Positions 26,888-36,008 are shown, counted from the stretch's first letter. The stretch: DNA of 64,000 bases from Flavobacteriales bacterium (GCA_022361195.1 JAKSBJ010000392.1:1-64000); one strand, 5' to 3'. Notes: generated by a model not told the origin, from the sequence alone. Program-made: numbers and translations.

Positions 26888-27766
26888 CTAAAAAACAAAC
26901 TCAAAGTCTACCCGACGATTCAATTGTTTTCCAATGGAGTTTGAGTTGGACATGGCAGGATCAGTCTCTCCTCTGTATTCAATTTCAATCCTATCCTCCT
27001 TTAATCCATGATCCATCAAAAATTGTTTAATTCGCTGAGCACGTCGTTCTGAAAGCCCTACATTATAGAGATCCGTTCCATTAGAGTCAGTATGTCCTAT
27101 GATTTTAATTCTTAAATCGGAATGGGATTCAACTACTCTCACCATGTCCTCCAGGTAAGATTCAAACTCCGCTTTTAATTCATCTTTATCGTGATCGAAA
27201 TAGACCGGTTGAAATTCAAAATTCCGCATTTCAGCATCTCTTACATAATAAGCTTTCCAGCCCTTATTTAGCTCAAAAGCCATATTGTTAAACCAGGAAT
27301 GATAAAGCGTAACTGTATCTGATTTAGACATTTTGTGTTTGGATCGGAATAAGACAATTTTACCCGTCAGTCGCTTACAATCAGACGATGACCAATCTCC
27401 TGTCAAATAACCTGTTTCGGGGTCATATGTCAATTTTCCCTTTTGATGACACCATACTCTGCCACCTTGATTCTCTTGCAAACCTATAATGACATCTTCA
27501 TAACTTATGGTAAAAGCCTCTTCGGCTGTTCCTTTGATATTTTTGTAGGCAAAATAGTTAGTGAAAGGAGTCTCACAGCGGGAATCCCCAGTCATAGCTC
27601 CTGTTTCCTCATTAATGTTAAAGTCAAACCAAATGGCTGTTCCTTTTTCATAAGGTTCGTTGTAGGTGGTCATAATTCCCTGCCAACTTCCCTTTAAAAA
27701 GTGTAATTGCCCATACGACTGAAAGGCAACTAAGCACAAGCATATAAATCCTAAGTACTTTCTCAT
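26888..27766 (-). CDS. OmpA-family protein with N-terminal lipocalin-like domain
   Basis: The 292-residue protein has a signal peptide (about 1-20) and ends with an OmpA peptidoglycan-binding domain (about 185-292): FDHDKDEL, IIGHTDSNGTDLYNVGLSERRAQ and RRVDFEF. The N-terminal part (about 22-150) is a beta-rich domain with conserved W/G residues and GDW motifs that recalls lipocalin-like exported domains, but I cannot name it. The ATG at 27766 is preferred over a GTG one codon earlier. It lies 12 bp upstream of the TPR-SpoIIE gene, so the two may form an operon linking envelope state to signalling (inference). Confidence 0.82.
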   Translation of the reverse strand: MRKYLGFICLCLVAFQSYGQLHFLKGSWQGIMTTYNEPYEKGTAIWFDFNINEETGAMTGDSRCETPFTNYFAYKNIKGTAEEAFTISYEDVIIGLQENQGGRVWCHQKGKLTYDPETGYLTGDWSSSDCKRLTGKIVLFRSKHKMSKSDTVTLYHSWFNNMAFELNKGWKAYYVRDAEMRNFEFQPVYFDHDKDELKAEFESYLEDMVRVVESHSDLRIKIIGHTDSNGTDLYNVGLSERRAQRIKQFLMDHGLKEDRIEIEYRGETDPAMSNSNSIGKQLNRRVDFEFVF

Positions 27767-27866
27767 CACGAAAAAAGAAGAATCAAAGTTTATACCTTTT
27801 TATACGGAAGATACAACAAACGTTACGTTTGAGCACATTTAAGCAAAAAAATATGTGGACTTTAGG

Positions 27867-28910
27867 CTATTCCCGCCTCTTCCATTCTGCAAAGTTGGTG
27901 GTAATTCCAAACACATTGGAAACTCCAGCAGCAGAGTAGATCGAAATTCCATAATCAAATGAGAACTTCTTGATTTTTAATCCTAAACCAAAAGAGAATC
28001 CTCCAGCACCCATTCTATCCACAATTCCCAATGAATTTCTTCTTTGGAAGTTGAAGCCCATACGGATAAAGAAATTGTCCGTTGGTAAAATCTCTACTGC
28101 GAAGTTGGTATGATAGGCTAATTTTTGCGCAAAGCTGGCTTTAGGAACCGGAATGGTATCTTGTGTTAATTGGTCAATGGTTGGAACCAAGGTAGGATCA
28201 TTATAAGTCAAATCCCAGGTCGTTAAGTCTTTAGCTGTAATGCTCAATCGAAAAGGCGCATGGTGAAATTTGTAAGAGATTCCTGCCAATACTTCCAGTG
28301 GTAAAGGTTCATGATTTTTCTCTGTAAATCCTTTGAATTGATATCCGATATTCCGAGCCAATAAAGTGGCAGAGATGTTAGATCTATCATCGTGAAACAT
28401 AACAGCCGCATCTACTCCCATTCCAAATGAATTGTATGATTCATAATGAGAAAAAACAGCATTTAAATTTCCACCTATCGAAAAGTACTTATTGAGTTCG
28501 TAACCATATCCAACACCCAAAGCATAATCTCCTGCGGTAAAGGTTCCCAATTCCTGCCCGGTAGCATCCGTTCGGGTAAAACGTCCATAAGACACATAGC
28601 GCAAGTGAGAAGTAAAGGTTCCTATATCCTCAAAATTACGGGCAAAAGCTAATTGTCCATAATTGATTCCCGCTGGATAAATAAAATGATTCAGGGATAA
28701 ATTCTGATCCATTTTTTCATTGATAGAGGCAGGATTAGCAACCGCCAAATCAAGATCTCCATCCTTTAGGGCAATATAGTCACCACCAAGAGCCGTTCCA
28801 CGGGCATTGAAATCGAGATCCAAAAAAGACCAGGTTGTTTGTCCTCCGGTTTGGGCCGTAGCACCTAATGAACTGATGAGGACGATAATGCAAAGAGATA
28901 GGTATTTCAT
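27867..28910 (-). CDS. porQ: Type IX secretion system protein PorQ
   Basis: PorQ is an outer-membrane beta-barrel of the type IX secretion attachment complex, which with PorU, PorV and PorZ links cargo to the surface. The 347-residue protein has a signal peptide (about 1-20) followed by the family N-terminus TTWSFLDLDFNARGTALGGD, then a barrel of alternating strands ending with an aromatic pattern close to the C-terminus. The ATG at 28910 is used rather than a GTG before it. It is monocistronic. Its presence supports active T9SS, matching the cargo proteins in this window. Confidence 0.9.
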   Translation of the reverse strand: MKYLSLCIIVLISSLGATAQTGGQTTWSFLDLDFNARGTALGGDYIALKDGDLDLAVANPASINEKMDQNLSLNHFIYPAGINYGQLAFARNFEDIGTFTSHLRYVSYGRFTRTDATGQELGTFTAGDYALGVGYGYELNKYFSIGGNLNAVFSHYESYNSFGMGVDAAVMFHDDRSNISATLLARNIGYQFKGFTEKNHEPLPLEVLAGISYKFHHAPFRLSITAKDLTTWDLTYNDPTLVPTIDQLTQDTIPVPKASFAQKLAYHTNFAVEILPTDNFFIRMGFNFQRRNSLGIVDRMGAGGFSFGLGLKIKKFSFDYGISIYSAAGVSNVFGITTNFAEWKRRE

Positions 28911-28959
28911 CACAATTATGCTAAACGCAAATAAAGATAGTTTATTTTATAATCTTGCC

Positions 28960-29478
28960 TCAAACCAAATAATTCATTTCACTAATTCTGGGTCCCAATT
29001 CAATCACTTCCATATTTTTTAATTCTTTTCCATGAATTTCAAAACGAAGTAGCGTCTTCACTTTATGAAAACCTTTATAGCCACAAGCACCTGGATTGAG
29101 CCATAAACTATTGATGTTTTTATCGTATTGTACCAACAAAATATGCGAATGTCCGCAAATAAAAACATCTGGTGACTCTTTTTCAATCAACTCATGAGCC
29201 TCCTTGTTATAACGATAGGGTTTACCGCCAATATGCGTCATTAAAATTCGAGCTTCTTCCAACTGAAAAGATTGCACTTTAGGCCAGGCCGCCCGTACCA
29301 CATGATCATCAATATTTCCATAAACACCTCTAATGGGTTTAAACTTTTCCAAATCCTCAATTACTTTTAAATCCCCCACATCACCTGCGTGCCAAATTTC
29401 ATCTACGTCTTTGAAATAATCATAAATTTTAGGGTCTACATAACCATGCGTATCGGACATCAAGCCTATTTTCTTCAT
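28960..29478 (-). CDS. YfcE/MJ0936-type metallophosphoesterase
   Basis: The 172-residue cytosolic protein has the compact phosphodiesterase motifs SDTHGY near residue 8, HAGDVGD near residue 31, GNIDDH near residue 55, THIGG near residue 83 and CGHSH near residue 107. The family includes small manganese-dependent phosphodiesterases such as YfcE. The ATG at 29478 starts at the conserved KKIGLMSDTHG; an upstream in-frame ATG at 29607 would overlap truA and is rejected. It is divergent from truA with 39 bp between. Confidence 0.87.
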   Translation of the reverse strand: MKKIGLMSDTHGYVDPKIYDYFKDVDEIWHAGDVGDLKVIEDLEKFKPIRGVYGNIDDHVVRAAWPKVQSFQLEEARILMTHIGGKPYRYNKEAHELIEKESPDVFICGHSHILLVQYDKNINSLWLNPGACGYKGFHKVKTLLRFEIHGKELKNMEVIELGPRISEMNYLV

Positions 29479-29517
29479 CAGCGAATTGGAACGATTGATT
29501 TGTTTTAAGTTTGTAAC

Positions 29518-30279
29518 ATGAATAAAAAGCGGTACTTTCTTCAGCTTTCCTACAAAGGAACAAATTTTTTCGGTTGGCAAATTCAACCCGATCACCCCAC
29601 CATTCAAAGTGAGCTGGAACGAGTATTAACTGCTTTGCACAAAAATGAAAAAACGGAAATTGTTGGCTGTGGAAGAACGGATACGGGAGTGCACGCGAGT
29701 AAGTATTATGCTCATTTTGATTCTCATTTAGTTGAAGATATAGAACATTGGCGATATAAAATGAATACCATGCTCCCACAGGATATTAGTATTCATGAAA
29801 TTATTCCTGTTTCGTCAGAGGCTCATGCACGTTTTGATGCTGATGCAAGAACCTATCATTACTTCATTCATACCGAGAAAGATTCATTTATCCACGATAT
29901 ATCCTGGTATTATAAGCCGGATCTGGACATTGAAAAGATGAATAACGCTTGCCTCTTGCTTTTAGATCATGAAGATTTTGAGTGTTTTTCTAAAGTTAAA
30001 ACCGAAGTCAATCATTTTCGTTGCGATATAAAACAAGCCTTATGGGTACGATCAGATAAAGGATTAATCTTTTCTATTACAGCTAATCGTTTTTTGCGTA
30101 ACATGGTTAGAGCCATTGTTGGAACCATGCTGGAAATTGGCTTAAATAAGATGAATGAAGACGAATTCAAAAAGGTTTTAATGTCGGGGGATCGATCACA
30201 AGCTGGACAGTCTGTTCCGGCCCGTGGACTTTTTTTAGCTGACATTGCTTACCCTTATATTTCCAAGACTCAAGGGTAG
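29518..30279 (+). CDS. truA: tRNA pseudouridine synthase A
   Basis: TruA makes pseudouridine at positions 38-40 of the tRNA anticodon stem. The 253-residue protein contains the catalytic aspartate in CGRTDTGVHA (D55) and the TruA segments RTYHYFIH, FLRNMVRAIVGTMLEIG and the C-terminal RGLFLADI. Length is normal for the family. It is separated by only 39 bp from the divergent phosphoesterase start. The assignment is firm. Confidence 0.95.
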   Translation: MNKKRYFLQLSYKGTNFFGWQIQPDHPTIQSELERVLTALHKNEKTEIVGCGRTDTGVHASKYYAHFDSHLVEDIEHWRYKMNTMLPQDISIHEIIPVSSEAHARFDADARTYHYFIHTEKDSFIHDISWYYKPDLDIEKMNNACLLLLDHEDFECFSKVKTEVNHFRCDIKQALWVRSDKGLIFSITANRFLRNMVRAIVGTMLEIGLNKMNEDEFKKVLMSGDRSQAGQSVPARGLFLADIAYPYISKTQG

Positions 30280-30339
30280 ATTGATCTAAAATTCATTAAA
30301 CTAAGCTTTGCTGGTGGTTCATTTATCTGATAAATCAGC

Positions 30340-30347
30340 TATTTTTG
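30340..30347 (+). promoter_or_regulatory. Putative -7 promoter element of def
   Basis: TATTTTTG matches the Bacteroidota -7 consensus TAnnTTTG and lies 21 bp upstream of the ATG at 30369. It supports that start rather than the in-frame upstream start at 30345, which would sit almost on the element. No clean -33 TTG is seen at standard spacing. Confidence 0.45.
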
Positions 30348-30368
30348 TCATTACACAAAGAACGAAAA

Positions 30369-30965
30369 ATGATATTTCCAATTGTTGCCTACGGATCACC
30401 AGTCCTAAAAAAAGAAGCAGAAGAAATTGATGAGGATTACGAAAACCTGGATGAACTCATTGCTTCCATGTTTGATACTATGTACGAAGCTAACGGAGTT
30501 GGATTAGCCGCTCCACAAATTGACAAGTCCATTCGTTTATTCATTGTAGATGCTTCTCCATTTGCTGAGGAAGAAGAAGGTGAAGAGCCCGATCCTAAAG
30601 CAGCTGGTTTGGAGAATTTCAAAAAGGTATTCATCAACCCAATCATTGAGGAAGAAGAAGGTGAGGAATGGGCTTTTGCTGAAGGGTGTTTGAGTATTCC
30701 ATCTATTCGGGAAGATGTGATGAGAAAATCAAAAATCCGTATTTCATATTACGATGAAAATTGGGAATTCCATGACGAAGAATATGATGGTTATGCTGCT
30801 CGTATCATTCAACATGAATATGACCATATTGATGGAATTTTGTTCACAGATCATTTAAGTCCTTTGAGAAGAAGAATTTTGAAAAAGAAATTAGTCAACA
30901 TATCAAAAGGAGATGTGGAAGTTGCCTATCGTATGAAGTTTCCACAAGCCAAAAAAAGACGATAA
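30369..30965 (+). CDS. def: Peptide deformylase
   Basis: Def removes the formyl group from the N-terminus of new proteins using a metal ion. The 198-residue product has all three family motifs: GVGLAAPQ (43-50), EGCLSIP with metal ligand C107, and QHEYDHIDG with H149, E150 and H153. A short acidic insertion rich in Glu (about residues 66-78) lies between the first two motifs and is common in Bacteroidota. A TPR lipoprotein follows after 1 bp, so the two are probably cotranscribed. Confidence 0.95.
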   Translation: MIFPIVAYGSPVLKKEAEEIDEDYENLDELIASMFDTMYEANGVGLAAPQIDKSIRLFIVDASPFAEEEEGEEPDPKAAGLENFKKVFINPIIEEEEGEEWAFAEGCLSIPSIREDVMRKSKIRISYYDENWEFHDEEYDGYAARIIQHEYDHIDGILFTDHLSPLRRRILKKKLVNISKGDVEVAYRMKFPQAKKRR

Positions 30966-30966
30966 C

Positions 30967-31551
30967 ATGATGAAACTTAAATTTATTTTACCCGCATTGG
31001 GATTAGGATTATTGTTGGTTTCCTGCGGAGGAGCAGAAGAAGAAACTGAAAATCAGGAATCAGATGTAGAAACGGTTGATCCAGCTCAATTCCGTAAGGA
31101 TTTGGTTGAATTGGAACAGAAATTAGAGTCAAACCTTGAATCACCAAAGGAGGAGGATGTAAAAAAGGCCATTACCATGTTTCAGGACTTTGCTGGTATT
31201 TTCCCAGATGATCCCGAAGCTCCAGATTATTTGTTAAAAGCATCTGATATGGCTTTGTCTGTTGGACAAGTTGAAAAAAGTGTCAAAATTCTGAATAGAA
31301 TTGTAGAAGAATATCCGGATTACAGCCGAATGGAAGATGTGATGTTCAACAAAGCCAGTCATTTAGATTTTGAGTTGAGAGACACTACACAAGCTAAAGT
31401 AGCTTATCAGGAATTTATTGATCGTTATCCGGATTCGGAACTGAGAGATGATGCCGAAAGCAGAATCGAAAACATCCAATACTCACTTGAAGAACTAGCT
31501 GAAAAGTTCATTCTGGAGATGGAAGCTGGTGAAAATCAGGATTTGCCTTAA
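30967..31551 (+). CDS. TPR-type lipoprotein
   Basis: The 194-residue protein has a lipoprotein signal with lipobox LLVSC near residue 20, followed by an acidic linker and helical repeats (about 65-185) typical of tetratricopeptide proteins, with paired elements such as APDYLLKASDMALSVGQVEK and VMFNKASHLDFELRD. It should be anchored to the inner face of the outer membrane or the inner membrane facing the periplasm. It starts 1 bp after def. Such proteins often work as protein-interaction modules; its partner is unknown. Confidence 0.75.
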   Translation: MMKLKFILPALGLGLLLVSCGGAEEETENQESDVETVDPAQFRKDLVELEQKLESNLESPKEEDVKKAITMFQDFAGIFPDDPEAPDYLLKASDMALSVGQVEKSVKILNRIVEEYPDYSRMEDVMFNKASHLDFELRDTTQAKVAYQEFIDRYPDSELRDDAESRIENIQYSLEELAEKFILEMEAGENQDLP

Positions 31552-31613
31552 GCATTATAACAAAGCTTACTTAAATTCGTTAGTTCAGTTGTCCAATAGG
31601 ACAAGGTAACCCT

Positions 31614-32603
31614 GTGCAACTATTTCTTACATACGACTACGAACTCTTTTTTGGTGAACCTACCGGAACAGTAGAAAAGTGCATTATTGAGCCAACTAAC
31701 CTTCTGAGAGAAATTTCAAAAAAACATCAGGTTTTTTACACCTTTTTTGTGGACGTTGGTTATTTAAAACAACTTCAGTTATTAAAGGACCAATACCCTA
31801 AAGTGGCGGAAGAATATCAACTGGTAAAAACTCAAATTGACCAATTGGTTGCGGAGGGGCACGACTGCCAACTGCATATTCATCCACATTGGGAAGATTG
31901 TTCGCACGATGGTGAAAAATGGAACATGATCACCGATCGTTATAAACTCGATGATTTTTCAGATGAGGATATTGAACGAATTGTGTTGGAATATGCTCAA
32001 ATCTTGACCCAGTGGACAGGAAAAGCAGTACACACGTACCGTGCAGGCGGATGGTGCCTGCAGCCTTTTGAACGGGTTCAAAAAGCCTTTTCCAAAATTG
32101 GAATTAAGTACGATACTACCGTATTTCCAGGTGGTAAATTCACCGCAGGTAATTATTATTACGACTTTACTAATTGTCCCAATAAATCGAAATGGCAATT
32201 TAATTCGGACTTGTGTAAAGCAGAAGAAAATGGAGAGTTTTGGGAATACCCTATTTCCAATTATAACTACTCTCCCCTCTTTTTCTGGCGACTGTTTATT
32301 TTGGGACGTTTAAAACCAAAACAACATAAACCTATTGGGGATGGTTACCCTATGGCTTCTCCAGGCCTTAGAAAGAAGATGTTGACAAAAGGCATGAACT
32401 TATCGGCCGCTGTTGATGGCTATTTTGTGACCAAATTGGGAGCTGTAGTTCGTAAAAATCAGCGCAAGGGATTTGAAGAAACAGTCATTTTAGGTCATCC
32501 TAAAGCCTGTACTCATTTCGCCCTTCGTAAATTAGACCAATTCATTGCTAAACATAAAAACAACCATCAGTTTTTAACGTTTTCAGATTTAGTTAAAGAG
32601 TGA
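31614..32603 (+). CDS. WalW-type polysaccharide deacetylase-like protein
   Basis: The 329-residue protein starts with GTG at 31614. The N-terminal FLTYDYELFFGE and the histidine cluster HIHPHWED near residue 87 with a later YRAGGW segment near residue 142 resemble the CE4 polysaccharide-deacetylase fold of the LPS-biosynthesis WalW type, in which Asp and His bind a metal. The standard NodB motif is only partly conserved. There is no signal peptide. Its stop overlaps the start of the next gene by 4 bp, and a FemAB-like transferase and an SDR follow, so it probably works on a cell-envelope or surface glycan (inference). Confidence 0.65.
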   Translation: MQLFLTYDYELFFGEPTGTVEKCIIEPTNLLREISKKHQVFYTFFVDVGYLKQLQLLKDQYPKVAEEYQLVKTQIDQLVAEGHDCQLHIHPHWEDCSHDGEKWNMITDRYKLDDFSDEDIERIVLEYAQILTQWTGKAVHTYRAGGWCLQPFERVQKAFSKIGIKYDTTVFPGGKFTAGNYYYDFTNCPNKSKWQFNSDLCKAEENGEFWEYPISNYNYSPLFFWRLFILGRLKPKQHKPIGDGYPMASPGLRKKMLTKGMNLSAAVDGYFVTKLGAVVRKNQRKGFEETVILGHPKACTHFALRKLDQFIAKHKNNHQFLTFSDLVKE

Positions 32604-33484
32604 AACTAATAACTAGAGAACATATTGATGTTGAGCGATGGAATCAAACCATTGAAGCTTCCGGCAAGGAAAACATCTTTTGCTATAGTTGGTATTTGGA
32701 TGCTGTTGCAGAAAATTGGAACGCTATTGTTTCAGATGATTATTCTAGTTTGATTCCGGTACCGTTTACCTCTAAATTAGGAGTTAAACAAATGTATCAA
32801 GCTCCTTTTACCCGAGAGTATGATCTTTTTGGTGAAACGTTCGACTGGCAAGAGGTTCTTTCATTATTGCAAAAAGACTTTAAAGCTATTGAATTCAGAA
32901 ATGGAGGTGATAACTTTCCTGAGAAAGGGACAGAACGCATTCATCAGTGGCTTGAATTGAAGGATGATTTTCAAAGTGGATATCGTTCTAACGCCCGCAG
33001 AATTCTAAAAAAGGCCAAGGCCCTATTTTCTGTTGAGACAGGTTCGGATGTTTCATTATTGATTGATCTTTTTAAGCGAACAACAGCACATAAAATTGAT
33101 TCGATCAAAGAAGCAGATTTGATAAAATTGACTCATTTAATGAAAACGGCTATTGAATTGGGCAAAGGAGAAATGTGGATCGTTAAAGAAGAAAATCAAT
33201 TAGTAGCTGCAGGCTTCTTTCTCAAGGATAAAAAGCGTATTACCTATCTCAAAGGAGCTTCAGAAGAAGAAGCTAAACGGAGTGGTAGTATGTACGTTTT
33301 GATGGATTTTGCGTTTAATCACTATTGTCAAAACCATAGCACCTTTGATTTCGGTGGTTCGGATGTAGAAAATGTAGCAAACTTTTACAAAAAGTTTGGT
33401 GCTGTTGACAGAACATACTATAATTACCGAATTGATAATTTACCCTTTTGGTTCAAAACCATTAAAAAAATAAAACGATCATGA
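32600..33484 (+). CDS. FemAB/GNAT-like acyltransferase
   Basis: The 294-residue protein starts with GTG inside the upstream stop (GTGA, 4-bp overlap). It resembles FemAB-like or Acetyltransf_6 proteins: an N-terminal domain ending with GYRSNARRILKKA, typical of a nucleotide-sugar or tRNA-binding acyltransferase, and a C-terminal GNAT-like domain with VAAGFFLKDKKRITYLKGASEEE and the FDFGGSDVENVANFYKKFGA segment. Such enzymes add amino acids or acyl groups to cell-wall or glycan precursors. The overlap with the deacetylase-like gene suggests that one deacetylates and the other acylates the same molecule (inference). Confidence 0.68.
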   Translation: MKLITREHIDVERWNQTIEASGKENIFCYSWYLDAVAENWNAIVSDDYSSLIPVPFTSKLGVKQMYQAPFTREYDLFGETFDWQEVLSLLQKDFKAIEFRNGGDNFPEKGTERIHQWLELKDDFQSGYRSNARRILKKAKALFSVETGSDVSLLIDLFKRTTAHKIDSIKEADLIKLTHLMKTAIELGKGEMWIVKEENQLVAAGFFLKDKKRITYLKGASEEEAKRSGSMYVLMDFAFNHYCQNHSTFDFGGSDVENVANFYKKFGAVDRTYYNYRIDNLPFWFKTIKKIKRS

Positions 33485-34182
33485 AAAAAACCATCCTTTT
33501 AATCGGCAGTTCGGGTGGATTGGGAAAAGAACTTACCAAACATTTGGGTGATAAGGGGTATGATTTGGCCCTTCATTACCACAATAACGAACCAAAAGAT
33601 GCAGGATATAAAACCTATCAGGCTGATATTTGCAATGAAGCTGAGGTAAAAGACATGATCGATGCTGTCATGAGAGACTTTGGTCGTATTGACATTGTGA
33701 TAAACAATGCCGGAATTTCTAAATCAGAAATTTCATGGAAAGCGAATATTGAGAACTGGAATCAAACCATGGGAGTAAACCTCACCGGACCATTTTTGAT
33801 TTCAAAACATGTCATTCCACACATGCGCAACCAAAACTTTGGACGTATCATTTTCATGTCGTCGGTAGTTGCCGAAACTGGGATGATTGGTACAGCTGCT
33901 TATGCTGCCTCAAAAGCAGGATTATTTGGTTTGTCCCGAACTTTGGCCAAAGAAGTTGCCAACAAAGGAATTACAGTCAATGCCATTGCATTGGGGTATT
34001 TTAATGCCGGAATGATTGACGATGTTTCGGAAGAACTTCAGGAAGTTCTCAAACAACAAATTCCAAAAGGGAAACTGGGTGAACCGATTGAATTAGCAGA
34101 GTTGATTAACTATCTTATTTCAGAAAATGCGGCCTATTTAACAGGACAAACCTTAAATTTGAATGGAGGTTTATACAGTTAA
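33481..34182 (+). CDS. Short-chain dehydrogenase/reductase, FabG-like
   Basis: The 233-residue protein has the classical SDR features: the cofactor loop GSSGGLGKEL near residue 8, NNAGIS near residue 78, the catalytic serine in MSSVVAE near residue 126, YAASKAG near residue 140 with Tyr and Lys, and the C-terminal LTGQTLNLNGG. It resembles 3-oxoacyl-ACP reductases. It overlaps the FemAB-like gene by 4 bp (ATGA). Whether it serves fatty-acid synthesis or makes a precursor for the envelope modification suggested by its partners is unknown. Confidence 0.8.
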   Translation: MKKTILLIGSSGGLGKELTKHLGDKGYDLALHYHNNEPKDAGYKTYQADICNEAEVKDMIDAVMRDFGRIDIVINNAGISKSEISWKANIENWNQTMGVNLTGPFLISKHVIPHMRNQNFGRIIFMSSVVAETGMIGTAAYAASKAGLFGLSRTLAKEVANKGITVNAIALGYFNAGMIDDVSEELQEVLKQQIPKGKLGEPIELAELINYLISENAAYLTGQTLNLNGGLYS

Positions 34183-34184
34183 TT

Positions 34185-34841
34185 ATGGCTATCACAACGC
34201 ATATTCTCGATCAGCATAATTCCATTCTTAATCAATACATCGCTGAAATTAGAGACGAAAAAATTCAGGGTGACCCCTTACGATTTCGACAAAACATGGA
34301 ACGTATTGGCGGAATTATGGCTTATGAAATCAGCAAAACATTAGAATATACGAATGAGGAAGTTGTTACCCCTTTGGGAAAAAAAACAACATCTTTACTT
34401 TACCAACAGCCCGTGATAGCCTCCATCTTGCGTGCAGGACTTACTATGCACAATGGATTTCTCCAGACTTTTGACCGGGCCGAAAACGCTTTTATATCTG
34501 CCTACCGAAATCCTCTTTCAGAGAACGACTTTGAAATTAAAGTAGAATATTTGGCTGCACCCGATCTCAATAATAAAACACTCATTATTGCTGATCCTAT
34601 GCTAGCCACTGGCAGATCCATGCAAATGGTTTTTGAAGCCATTCAACAAAACGGAACTCCTTCCAAAATTCACATAGCATGTGCTATTGCGAGCCCCGAA
34701 GGATTGATGTTTTTACAAAATAATTTGAACAGTTCATGCGAAATATGGATTGGTTCTTTAGATGATGAATTGAATACAAAATCTTATATCATTCCGGGAT
34801 TAGGAGATGCGGGAGATTTAGCTTTTGGACTAAAGTTGTAG
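34185..34841 (+). CDS. upp: Uracil phosphoribosyltransferase
   Basis: The 218-residue protein matches UPRTase: the PRPP-binding segment TLIIADPMLATGRSMQ near residue 130, SILRAGLTMHNG near residue 82, and the C-terminal PGLGDAGDLAFG segment that holds the uracil-binding loop. The enzyme converts uracil and PRPP to UMP in pyrimidine salvage. It starts 2 bp after the SDR gene and is followed 1 bp later by a membrane protein, so it is part of the same transcript. A nucleotidase lies further on, consistent with pyrimidine metabolism. Confidence 0.93.
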   Translation: MAITTHILDQHNSILNQYIAEIRDEKIQGDPLRFRQNMERIGGIMAYEISKTLEYTNEEVVTPLGKKTTSLLYQQPVIASILRAGLTMHNGFLQTFDRAENAFISAYRNPLSENDFEIKVEYLAAPDLNNKTLIIADPMLATGRSMQMVFEAIQQNGTPSKIHIACAIASPEGLMFLQNNLNSSCEIWIGSLDDELNTKSYIIPGLGDAGDLAFGLKL

Positions 34842-34842
34842 A

Positions 34843-35316
34843 ATGCACACAGGACTTTTTATTACAGGATTTTGGTTGGGTACCTTTAAATTTATGTTTG
34901 CGCATTGGCTAACCTTTGCTGCTGCAAACGGAATGGGTTATGAACCCCACTTTTATGAAATTTTTATTGCCGTTGAAACAGGATGCTTAACCAGTATGTC
35001 CATTTTTTACTGGTCTAGTGGAATGGTTATGCGAATGGCGGCTAAAAGAAGAGAGAAAAAGAAAGCAGAAGCCATTAAAAATGGGAAAGAATATAAAAAG
35101 AAGATCTTCACCCGTACCAATAAAGGAATTGTTTGGATTAAACAAAAAATTGGAATTTACGGGGTGACCTTTATTGCTCCTCTGGTCATGTCCATTCCTA
35201 TTGGGTCGGTAGTTTGTGCTAAATTTTATGGTGAGAAAAAAATAACTTACCCACTCATGATTATTTTTTCTCTTGTATATAGTTTTTTAATGTGCCTTTG
35301 GATTGAATTAGGATGA
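34843..35316 (+). CDS. Hypothetical membrane protein
   Basis: The 157-residue protein has three or four hydrophobic segments (about 1-22, 38-58, 105-127, 133-155) split by a strongly basic cytosolic loop around residues 65-95 (KRREKKKAEAIKNGKEYKKK). I do not recognise the family. Its start is 1 bp after upp and its last four bases overlap the nucleotidase start (ATGA), so expression is coupled to both. The basic loop suggests nucleic-acid or phospholipid contact, which is inference only. Confidence 0.62.
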   Translation: MHTGLFITGFWLGTFKFMFAHWLTFAAANGMGYEPHFYEIFIAVETGCLTSMSIFYWSSGMVMRMAAKRREKKKAEAIKNGKEYKKKIFTRTNKGIVWIKQKIGIYGVTFIAPLVMSIPIGSVVCAKFYGEKKITYPLMIIFSLVYSFLMCLWIELG

Positions 35317-36008
35317 AAGATGTAGAACACATATTTTTTGATCTCGACCATACACTTTGGGATTTTGATCGTAATTCCTCCGAAACGTTGGCTGAATTGT
35401 TTGAATCGTACAAGCTCGGTGATGAAATTGAAAGTTCTGAAACATTTATTGCCAAATATCAAGAAATCAACAACCAATTTTGGAAGTTGTACCGAGAGGG
35501 AAAAATTGAAAAAGCCAAGTTACGCTACATCCGTTTCATGCAAACTTTTGAAATTTTTGGTTTAAAGAAAGATCAAAAATTTGCTGAACAGTTTGCCGCT
35601 GATTACCTCGAGGTCTGCCCACATAAAACCAATGTGTTCCCTGGAACATTTGAAACCTTAGAGCATTTGGCAGGAAAATACCCTTTGCACATTATTACCA
35701 ACGGATTTAAGGAGGTGCAAGGAATTAAGATGGAAAAATCCGGTTTGGGAAAATACTTTGATCTTATTCTTTCTTCAGAAGATGTAGGAGTGAATAAACC
35801 CGATCCAAGGGTCTTTAATCGTGCTTTGGAATTGACCAATGCCAGCCATAATAATTCAGTTATGATTGGAGATACTTATGAAGCCGATATTGTTGGTGCC
35901 GAAAATGTCGGAATGAAGGCTATTCTGTTCAATCCTTCAAAAGCAAATATCGAAGCAAAAACCAATCAAATCTATCACTTAACTGAATTGATCGACATAT
36001 TCGCTTAA
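35313..36008 (+). CDS. yjjG: YjjG-type noncanonical pyrimidine nucleotidase (HAD)
   Basis: The 231-residue HAD hydrolase has the motifs FFDLDHTLWDF near residue 8, ITNGFKEVQGIK near residue 127, NKPDPRVF near residue 158 and MIGDTYEADIVGAENVGM near residue 184. The domain order and the HTLWDF cap signature match the YjjG/YfnB group, which dephosphorylates noncanonical pyrimidine monophosphates. It overlaps the membrane-protein gene by 4 bp and ends the pyrimidine-associated transcript that begins with upp. Confidence 0.86.
   Translation: MKDVEHIFFDLDHTLWDFDRNSSETLAELFESYKLGDEIESSETFIAKYQEINNQFWKLYREGKIEKAKLRYIRFMQTFEIFGLKKDQKFAEQFAADYLEVCPHKTNVFPGTFETLEHLAGKYPLHIITNGFKEVQGIKMEKSGLGKYFDLILSSEDVGVNKPDPRVFNRALELTNASHNNSVMIGDTYEADIVGAENVGMKAILFNPSKANIEAKTNQIYHLTELIDIFA

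Noticed and set aside
29479-29607. Longer N-terminus of the YfcE-like protein
   Set aside because: The upstream ATG lies within the truA coding region and the conserved sequence starts at 29478.
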